Source: Amoebophrya sp. A120 (taxonomy: Eukaryota > Sar > Dinophyceae > Syndiniales > Amoebophryaceae). Taken from it: 64,000 nt of DNA. The DNA lies in NCBI GenBank assembly GCA_905178155.1, contig CAJINV010000007.1, positions 4,366,258 to 4,430,257 of the forward strand, written 5' to 3'. Below are positions 57,001 through 64,000 of the stretch, in pieces. Every line of letters begins with the position of its first letter. Positions within the stretch are counted from its first letter, which is position 1. The translations under genes and the position numbers were made by a program. The notes beneath the pieces were generated by a model that was not told the DNA's origin, ran no database searches, and saw only the letters and a list, made by a program, of their open reading frames with translations.

Positions 57001-58453
57001 AACCTCTTGATGTTGTTGAATTATTCCGGAAGAGAAAGATGCTGGTGGAAGCCTCTCCACGAGCAGGTCCCGCACCACTTTTCCGTACCGGTCCTCCAAT
57101 CTTTCGCCCGTGAAGTCCCTGTGGTACCCCACCAGCGTCTATCAAATGTAAAAATGTCTGGGCCTGGAGGAGTCATGCTGTTTTTGCATGACACAGAAGG
57201 TCTGGCATGGAAGCTCTGGCATCACAGGTTTCGAGAAGCTTCCGTCATGCCGAATCCGCATCACAAATCCCCCATTCTGGTGACAGAAATTGGGCAGCTT
57301 TTGCTACCTATGCATGAGAGATCTTTCTGTGTTCGGAAATGCGCATCACAAGTTTGTATTCTTCCAGACCCAGACATTTTTGCAGTCCATAGCGTCCGAA
57401 TGGACACGAGCGACCGGTTGCGCGCGTCGGCCTCTTTGTCGCGCTCTTTCATGTTGTGGTAGTCGTGCGGGGAGGTCGTGTTCGTCATCGCCGTGAAGTC
57501 CTGCCGGCTCCCCATAACCTCGTAGTTTTTCGTGCCAAAATAGTACCCGGGCTTCGCACCCAGAAACTTGTTGGAGGGAATACAAAAGGGAAGCGAGGAC
57601 GAGGATGAAGACCCACCAGCACTACCTCCGTGCGTTCTACTGTACTGTGCGAAGAGCTCGTCCACCGTTTTCGGCTCGGTGCTTTTTGTGGTTGCGAGCA
57701 GGTCCTTGGACTCCTTCAGGACCAGGGCTTCGATCTGGAGGTTTGGGAAATGGAAAATAAATCATGTACAGATATCAAGCGACAGTTGCGATATCATATA
57801 TCACACAAGGAACTTACTGTTAGACTCAAAGCAAACTACTGGGTCCTGGCACTGACAGTGATGAAAAAACTAAAAATTAATTTTTGAAAAGCAAGAAAGC
57901 CTTTATATGTTGATACGGTTTTTCGAAGCTCCTCCCGCTTTGCAGCGTCCATAATACTATTTGGCTCTGCGGTTGTTTGAAGCGCGGAAGACGAGGATGA
58001 GGATGCGGAGGCTCCTGTAGGAGGTGCACCAATTTTGATGTTTGTAGCCAAACTTCTATCCCCGCCCCCGGCTACAACATCTAGCAACTGGGCCGCAACC
58101 TTTGCCGCGGCTTCCTCTGCGAGTTTCATCTCCTGGGTCGTTTTACTATTTGGTAGAACTGCGTTGTGGTAGTTTGCGAACGCATTAGCTTGATGCATCG
58201 CAGCAGAGCTACTACTCGCAGAACCGCCTTGCTGCGCGCCATTTCTGGTGCCGGCACCCCCTCCGGGGGTATTATTTGCGTTGACGTTCATGGTTGCCAC
58301 TAAATTGGCGAACCGCTCCGGATTCGACAAATATTTGTCGCAAGCCACGTCGACGGACCGGAATTTCTTGATCAACGCCTTCGCGAGCGCCTCATCGACG
58401 GACAGGATTTCGCAGACCGTCCGGACCTGTTCCGAAAATGTCGACCCAGCCAT
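42085..58453 (-). CDS. Giant SNF2-family ATPase with RING-like insert (Rad5/SHPRH type), ~4,850 aa
   Basis: SNF2 ATPases move along DNA to remodel chromatin or, in the Rad5/SHPRH/HLTF group, aid replication repair with a RING ubiquitin ligase. Exons: 58453-57917, 57734-57392, 57134-~56602, ~56310-56252, 56095-51091, 50821-50783, 50626-47926, 47754-43509, 43216-43137, 43095-42085. Motifs in order: Q-type LRPEQLRSLYWM, Walker A GGILADKIGFGKT, Ia LILVPSHLIDQW, YDVILVTYRVL, motif II FDEFHELE, III GLTGTP; then a long insert with a CNCC...CQHC zinc-like cluster; RING-like CVHC...FCVEC...CALC; then helicase-C VILFCQWKNLM, SLETSAAGTNL and QAIGRIRRYGQ. The N-terminus has a UBA-like helix patch (SVDEALAKALIKKFRSVD). 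Motif II is DEFH rather than DEAH/DEAQ. Size is several times that of known members because of disordered inserts. Function by family; substrate unknown. Confidence 0.88.
43096..43136 (-). other. 41-nt mini-intron inside RING-like region
   Basis: GTCTAAG...AAATTAAG contains an in-frame TAA. Its removal joins Met-Gln-Arg to Val-Phe-Cys-Val-Glu-Cys, uniting the two Cys pairs of the RING-like motif. Confidence 0.7.
43217..43508 (-). other. Intron (GTATGG...TAG), 292 nt
   Basis: Phase 1, canonical. It joins an Asp run to Glu-Val-Val-Leu-Val just ahead of the RING-like exon. Frame arithmetic with the next 80-nt exon is exact. Confidence 0.8.
47760..47925 (+). mobile_element. Introner, family A (copy 1)
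   Basis: A 166-nt insertion beginning TATGCAATAC and ending CTGTGGATA, with inner inverted arms around AAATTTCCCGTAC/GTACGGGAAATTT. CAGGA flanks both sides (47755-47759, 47926-47930). Removal joins Lys-Ile-Leu to Val-Cys-Lys between SNF2 motifs Ia and II, where relatives are continuous. The unspliced frame stops within a few codons. No AG acceptor fits. Confidence 0.88.
50632..50782 (+). mobile_element. Introner, family A (copy 2)
   Basis: A 151-nt insertion, TATGCAATGC...TGTGGATA, flanked by AACCG (50627-50631, 50783-50787). Same orientation as copy 1. Contains TTTGTCATGC/GCATGACAAA words. Removal keeps frame (Thr-Arg to Phe-Gln-Trp); the unspliced frame meets TAG. Confidence 0.88.
50827..51090. 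mobile_element. Introner, family B (copy 1)
   Basis: A 264-nt insertion with long inverted ends: TATCAAATGCAAAAATGTCT... against ...AGACATTTTTACATTTGATA. CCCGT flanks it (50822-50826, 51091-51095). Only 39 nt of exon separate it from family A copy 2. Multiple GTCATGC/GCATGAC words occur inside. Excision joins Ser-Thr-Gly to Trp-Lys-Ser. Confidence 0.88.
56101..56251 (-). mobile_element. Introner, family A (copy 3, opposite orientation)
   Basis: A 151-nt insertion, TATCCACAGT...ATTGCATA on the plus strand, so inverted relative to copies 1 and 2. CCCCG flanks it (56096-56100, 56252-56256). Element plus duplication is 156 nt and has no stop in the host frame, so it could be either spliced or translated. 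Confidence 0.88.
56311..56602. mobile_element. Introner-like element, family C
   Basis: About 290 nt with 28-bp inverted ends differing at one base: starts TCAGGTTTGAAATCG, ends CGATTTCAAACCTGA. Inside are three TTTGTCATGC and one GCATGACAAA words. It lies between coding segments of the giant ATPase. The exact splice positions and any duplication are not clear, so it may be older. Confidence 0.75.
57140..57391. mobile_element. Introner, family B (copy 2)
   Basis: A 252-nt insertion, TATCAAATGTAAAAATGTCT...GACATTTTTGCAGTCCATA, flanked by GCGTC (57135-57139, 57392-57396). Excision joins Ile-Arg-Thr to Leu-Val-Gly-Tyr in phase 1. The right end has diverged from copy 1 over the last ~10 nt. Confidence 0.88.
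57735..57916 (-). other. Intron 1 of the giant ATPase (GTATCA...CAG)
   Basis: A 182-nt canonical intron, phase 0, joining Leu-Arg-Lys-Thr to Ile-Glu-Ala-Leu. No inverted ends. Confidence 0.75.
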
Positions 58454-60491
58454 TTTGTTTTATTGGAGCGTGGTGTGGTCCACTCGCACTCGGTGTCAAG
58501 TAGTAGATGCTTTACGGTTTATTTTTGCTCGCGACCTTGGATGTCGACATACCTAGCGTTTCTTGAAAATCAAATCTGTACTATGTGAAACAACGAGTTT
58601 TGTCAGTAAAATCTTCACTTGTCGAGTTCAAAAAGTCGCACGAAAGAGGTAGATTGATTCGGTGAAACTACTAACTTGTAACGTTCACCTCGGTCGTCGC
58701 GTCGTTCGTCATCGTACAACGTGCCAAGCCTGCTAAGCAAGTAAGATTCGGATAATTTCAAAACGCTTTGACTTTTTTCGCAGCGTCGGGCGGTGTTGCC
58801 CTCCTGCATGTGCAGTGAAGCAAAAGGCAACAGGACAAACATGAGCGGTTTGTTTCTGTCCACTAGTGCACGACGCAGGTCAACCGTCTAGTGACGTCGA
58901 CATCATTAGCATTACCAACCGCGATCGAAGAGATTGTATTGCTATTTCCATTTGATATTTTGACGAGCGAATTTACCTCCATTTCAACGACGATGACAAC
59001 TACATCGAAGTAGACCATATTACCAGGTTCACGTCAATGAAGACACTCAGTCTGACGCAACCTTTCCAAGAATACAGTTCCGGCGAAACGATCTGACTTT
59101 GCTCGACCGCCGGGAAGATCGAAGTGCAGGCCGATAAGCTTCGTATAAATATTTACTCCGAGGCGAAGATCGAGAAGTCTGAGCCGTTGCTTTCACGAAC
59201 GAATGAAGAGACCTTGAAGCCACGAGGACATTGAAGATGATCCAGTTCTTTATTCGAGTTCGCTCACGCTTTCGCAAAAAGATCTTCGCTTTGAAATAAG
59301 TACTTGTTACTTTCACTTTCTCGTAGTTCCCAGATCGATGTTGCATAGACCAATGTCGGATCCTACTAAATTCAATCCTTTAGGGGTTGTATTGGCCGTT
59401 TTGCCCTTCGGCCAGCCACAGAAGTTGTCGTGAAGCGGCTTTCGGCGCCATCGGAATATAATAAACAGGTACAGGATCGACCAACTTTTGGAACATCTGG
59501 TATGAAATTGTTTTCGGATCTCTTTTGCAAACTCTGTTTCACCGGAGTTTTTAGTCGAAGTTTCGATCGTCAACTTCATATTTTTCGATCTGTGAGGCGC
59601 TAAGTCGGGTCACGAGGAAGAGAAAGGTCTTTGAAGACGGAAGCTCTGCTCACCATGCAACGGCGCAGTCTTGATGTCATGATAGGAGAGCTCCATCATC
59701 AGTCAAATGATCTCTCTTAAAAATCCGTGGGGGATGTCTCATGCAATTTTCTTGCACGGCCACGGCCGAGCGGCGGGGGGGGAGGTCAAGACTAAATACT
59801 TAAAAAGGGGGGATGACTTTCTTTCTGATCATCTCGATCCACGAGACTTGGGTCGCGGTCGTTTCGCAAATGATCTCACGACAAGACAATTTATGTCTTC
59901 AATCGTCCTGATAAGGAGCGGACGAGGAGGGATGCTTTTTCCAAACAACATTAACAAGCAAATGTGCTATAGCTATGACAATCTTGATCTTCGTATCCTA
60001 TTTCCGTTCGCATCAAATGCGACAATGTGCTGGACGAGTCGATTGCAGTATGCACTATTCAGCACGCGCCTCGTCCTGTCTTCTTGTCCTCAGTCGTCGT
60101 CGTTCATCTACTTAACGAAGGAATTGCTTGGCTTGGTACTACTCATGGAAAAATCATTCTACAATCACACAAAGACGCGTGAGCAGGTGCAGGACACTAT
60201 CAATCGCACACGATGAAGATAAAAACTCACCGCAGATTTGAAGATTGGTCCAGTAAGAACCCAAAATCACCTCGTCCAACCCGGAATACGGTACTACGTA
60301 CTACTGTGCGATCGATGTGTCTTTTCCTTTTGTCGTAAACATGAAAAAATAAAGAAATTATACCATGTTGGAAAATCTTCCATTTTTTTTTACTGTTGGT
60401 GCATCATACAGATTGCAACAAGCATCGTCACTGTTAGTCAACTGAAAAAACGAAAATAAATCTATCCTACAGATCCACTACTTACTTTTCT
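58454..60491. other. Intergenic region, no firm gene
   Basis: About 2 kb. A 170-codon plus-strand frame at 59707-60216 and an 88-codon minus-strand frame at 59313-59579 have partly protein-like composition but no motif. A short G-run lies near 59,775. This region should contain the giant gene's promoter. Confidence 0.4.
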
Positions 60492-62588
60492 TCAAATCTC
60501 TCCCATGCCCATCCGGTCCCTACTACTTCCGGCCTGCACTCCTCTTCGCCTGACCTCCGAGTCTGTGCTTCTTCGCAAGTAGTTCTGGGAGGCTGCGGAC
60601 ACCAACTTGTTATCGTCGTTCTCGTCATCCGATTCCACCCCGGCGTACACCGGCGAGTGCTCCACGTCCGTCCCCTTCGTTTCGACGACAAAGAACACCA
60701 CGAAGAGCAGCGCGAGAATACAGAACACCGAGAACATCCCGTACAACACAGTCGCCTTGTCCGAAAGCATCCCGAGGACAAAGAGTATCGGAATCTGTAC
60801 TAAGTTGTTGCACAGAATTGCCGCCATGGAGCAAGAAGCGGCGATGACGGTCGGGTAAATATCCCCGAGGTAGACCCATATCACGCCCCCGTACCCAAAC
60901 GCGAAGCCCGCGACGTACAGGAAAACCATCATCATGACCAGAATGTCGTCCCAGTGAGAAGCGAGATCACCCTTTCCGTAGAACAAGTCGTTCTTCTGTT
61001 CGGGGGTGAGAGTTTGCTCTTCTTTATGGCTAGTGGTGTACAGCTCGATGGCGAAATTCGTTGTCATCGCTACCGACATGACGATTCCGGAGACCAAAAG
61101 GAGCGTCTTCCGCCCGAGTCGGTCGATGAGGAAAACCATGGGTAAGGTTGCTAGCAGCATCCACACCATCATCCCTGTCGTGTAGTAAACCGCCTTGCCG
61201 CCGGAGATGCGGCTGAAAATGTCGTTGACGTTGGTCATGATCAGGTTAATACCGGTGAGTTGCTGCATGATCGACAAACCGCAACCTAAGAGAACCCCCC
61301 GGCGGTACTTTTTGGAGGACAGTGCCCAGCACACGCCCTTGTGCTCGCCGGTGCGCTCTTGGGTCCTGTTTTTAAGTGGAGATGGGATGGCATTGGCATT
61401 TATGTGTTTTCCAAAGCTGTGATGCGCCCACTAATAGAAGTAGAACCAGTCTGACTTATAAGGCAGCCAGTGGTGTAGCAAAATTGTGGGCCACTAAAAA
61501 TCTATTTACGTATCCTATTTCACTTCTAGCTCTATATACCTTTCGATGATTTCGTTTATGTCGCCCGCGTCCAGTTTCGGATAGAGCTGCTTATACACCC
61601 CAGCCGCTTCCTTCAGCTTTCCCTTCGTTATCAGCCACTTCGGCGATTCGATCCCGGGTAACACCACCAAACAGAGGAAGATCTGGAGGATTAGTGGGAT
61701 AATCGGGAAGGCCAACATCACTCGCCACCAAATTTTCACCTGGAAGTTCCACTGGTCTTCGCCCCCGGGGAAGCTGTTGGGGGAAATCACGGTCACATTT
61801 GGCACGGCCTTTGCGAAGTTCAGTTGCGTGGTCATCGCCATGCCCAGCAATGGGGCGATCACCTGCCCGATAACCGTCATGAGCTGAAACCACGCACCAT
61901 ACTGCCCCCTTACCACCGGGGGGATCACTTCGGCAATGTAGGTCGGCACGATCCCGGCCGCGCCCGTGGTGGCGAACCCGCACAGAAATCGCCCGACGAG
62001 AAACATGGGCCAATTCACCGACGCGGCGGTGAAGGCGTAGGCAAGGATCCCGAGAAACGCGAATTCCATAATCGCCTGCCGTCGGCCCCGCAAGTCGGAC
62101 CACCACGGGCTAAGGGTGCAGACCACGACCATCCCGATCGTGAGCATCAACGCCGCGCCGAGTATCGTGAGGAGCTTTTTCTTCCCAAGCAATTCCCCGT
62201 CGTCGTCGCACTGCACGATGACATTCCCATTGGCGTCGGTTCCGCAGGTTTCAAAGGCCAAGTGTATTATCTCCATGGCAGTTTGGGCCCCGGAAATGAG
62301 TAGACCCATGGTCAAACTGCTCATGACGGCGGTGAATACGATCAGCCCCATCATCTTTTTTGACGCGTAGTCGCCGATATTCTCCGACCCGAGAATCGAC
62401 TGGGTTTTCAGCAAAGTCGGCTTTTTAGACGACAAAAGCCCGGAGGTTTCGTCCGCATTGTACAAGTAGTCTGCAGCTGACGTGGCAGAGAAAGGCTCGT
62501 CATTGCCCTGTTTCAGCTTCCGCGACTGTGTTCGTTGTACCACAGGTTTGCTCGCGCCTGCACTTGGTTTTGGTAGTACGCGCGACAT
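60492..62588 (-). CDS. Sugar transporter, major facilitator superfamily (GLUT/HXT-like), 647 aa
   Basis: Twelve-helix carriers of this family move hexoses across membranes by facilitated diffusion or proton symport. Exon 1 runs 62588-~61519, exon 2 ~61365-60492; the sum is 648 codons. Family signatures appear in order: the loop 2-3 motif DLRGRRQ, helix 4-5 GRFLCGF...PTYIAEVIPPVVRGQ, the PESPRWL-like IESPKWLI before the central loop, QQLTGIN in helix 7, DRLGRKT in loop 8-9 and the ETKG-like VVETKGTD at the C-terminus. The ~85-residue N-terminal tail is basic and Ser/Thr-rich; an enlarged luminal/extracellular loop with Cys pairs follows helix 1. The intron appears to start AT and end AG. Substrate cannot be told from the sequence. 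A nutrient-uptake role would suit a parasite, but that is inference. Confidence 0.93.
61366..61518 (-). other. Transporter intron, non-GT donor
   Basis: A 153-nt intron lying in the central cytoplasmic loop. The acceptor AACAG is clear, but a phase-2 join forces the donor to ATAGGATACG (after Glu-Val-Lys) or a nearby non-GT site. Confidence 0.6.
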
Positions 62589-62600
62589 CTTTTGTGCCTA

Positions 62601-62635
62601 CAGATGATATCAGATGATATCAGAAGATATCAGAA
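62601..62635. repeat. Short tandem repeat upstream of transporter
   Basis: A 10-bp unit, CAGATGATAT, is repeated about 3.5 times with one substitution, 13 bp upstream of the ATG. Each unit contains a TGATATCA-like palindrome. It could sit in the promoter or 5' leader. Confidence 0.6.
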
Positions 62636-64000
62636 CACTTGTTTTGCAGTAGTTGTTAGAATCGAGAGTAGAGTGAGGTAAAGGTTGGAAAAAGTTGTAA
62701 AAGATAACTTGTTATACTTCACGAGGCGATGCATAACGCAACAATGTAGTTGTGTTTCTTTTGCGGAAAGGAACTTAAACGCTTACTCGAAAAATAGCAA
62801 TTTCATTCTAAATTGTGATTTTCTACTCCGTGGATAGTATGTTTCCGTTTCGGTTGATTGAGTTTTTCAGCGCCGTTCGTCTTCCGACTGCACTGCAAGG
62901 AGAACTTCAAGTTGAGTGGTTAAACGTGAGAAGTCCTCCCTACAATATCGGAATCCGTGCAGCAAGGTGCTTGCCCTGACAGCAATTTATGCGCTCCACC
63001 CCTCTCTACACAGAGAGATTCAAAACTTTTAAAGTCAAAAAGGGGAGGAGTGCCAGAATTATGCGTAATCGTAATTTAGAGCAAAACAGAAGAAACGTTT
63101 GTGAAGTAGATGGGCGCTTTGACTTTTGACCGTGGTTTTACTTCGAAGCTACTCTAGTTTTCCTTCCACAAAATGTTAACTACATTGCTGGTCTGCGAAA
63201 CAAATGACAAGAAAAATCTATTGTCGCGAAGAACGGTTGGAAGTAGTTCTACTTTTTGCTAAGTAGCATTTGCTTTTGTTAGTGTTGAGCTTGACCAGAT
63301 TAACGAGAGCCGAATTTCAAAAAAAATATCGACCCGGATCGGATGAAAACCGACAGCCTCGGTGATCTTTATTCGATTTGCGTAGCCGCGGCGAGACAAC
63401 CGAGGTGGAAATATCAACAGTAGAGCGCTTTGATTTATTACTAGTTCGCAGCGGTCTTCTAAAATTTTGGATCTTCGATGGATCCAGCCAAATTTCCGCA
63501 AGCTCTTGCAGCCAGCTCTGAGTCTGAACTTTAGTCGACGACAGCAGCATGCAATCGCGTTCATACGACCGACTCGTGCTTCGTCCTCAGATTGCTGAGA
63601 CCGAAAATTATGCGTACAAATTAGAGATAGAGCCTCAGCCTATAAATCTAACCGATATCTTCGATCACCGAGATAATCAGAAGAATGCTCCTGCTCATCT
63701 TCATTTCCAATAGGACCAAGGCATAGGCAACATTTGCTCAGGTACATTCAGTTACAGTTTCCAAGGAAAGAGCATTTGCTCACTGAGAGCCGGTGTGTCT
63801 TTATTAAATCATTTTGCGGCTTTGTGTATTTTTCAGTACTCACCGCGTAGTACATTTTCTCCAGCCCGTTTTTGATTCAGATTCGTTTATCTTGGCTTGT
63901 GTCTGCCAGCAGCCTCAGACATACACCACAGTGGAGAAACTTCATGCCCATTCAATTGCAAGAGAACACACTGTTCGAATGGTACCGTCCAAAATGGTGC
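62636..64000. other. No supported gene
   Basis: Frames at 63259-63564 on the minus strand look random. No further element ends or RNA genes are recognised. Confidence 0.45.

Noticed and set aside
59707-60216. Plus-strand frame of 170 codons
   Set aside because: Partly protein-like, but no motif, opposite strand to all firm genes and no supporting splice or promoter signal.
1-64000. Dinoflagellate spliced-leader sequence or rRNA
   Set aside because: No match to the conserved leader words on either strand and no rRNA-like conserved blocks were recognised.
1-64000. CRISPR arrays, operons, riboswitches, integrases
   Set aside because: No regular direct-repeat arrays or bacterial signals; the intron-rich genes are clearly eukaryotic.

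Overview
This is eukaryotic nuclear DNA. Genes are broken by many short introns, coding regions carry Ser/Ala/Lys-rich low-complexity stretches, and every well-supported gene from about 16.2 kb to 62.6 kb lies on the minus strand. Many introns are recent insertions: small elements with inverted-repeat ends, flanked by 5-bp target-site duplications, whose removal restores the reading frame exactly. One-way gene arrays, introner-like elements and unusual splice sites best match what I recall of parasitic syndinian dinoflagellates of the Amoebophrya type. That assignment is inference; no rRNA, spliced leader or organelle marker was found.

Layout. 1-9.4 kb: scattered candidate exons on the minus strand, no recognisable family. 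9.4-12.4 kb: little coding signal, partly A/T-rich. 12.4-14.6 kb: a small Cys-containing candidate gene interrupted by a 1,210-bp element with ~195-bp terminal inverted repeats and a GAGGT duplication. 16.2-18.0 kb: a two-exon coiled-coil protein. 19.0-25.1 kb: a seven-exon ABC-F ATPase (~1,664 aa) with a long C-terminal extension that may hold a tRNA-binding-like OB domain. 25.4-29.3 kb: an ABC1/ADCK/UbiB-type atypical kinase (1,044 aa). 30.2-34.7 kb: a 1,413-aa unknown protein. 36.1-41.2 kb: a seven-exon low-complexity protein. 42.1-58.5 kb: one giant SNF2/Rad5-SHPRH-like ATPase (~4,850 aa), split by at least five insertion-type introns. 60.5-62.6 kb: a two-exon sugar transporter of the major facilitator superfamily (647 aa). 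The two ends of the window look non-coding.

The genes form no pathway; they are a housekeeping mixture (translation factor, quinone-pathway-type kinase, chromatin/repair ATPase, sugar uptake). The most interesting theme is mobile DNA acting as introns. Two families of 151-264-nt elements begin TAT, end ATA and make 5-bp duplications. The 1.2-kb long-TIR element has the same termini and duplication length and also sits at a frame-restoring position. This suggests that introners and a larger transposon share one insertion machinery.
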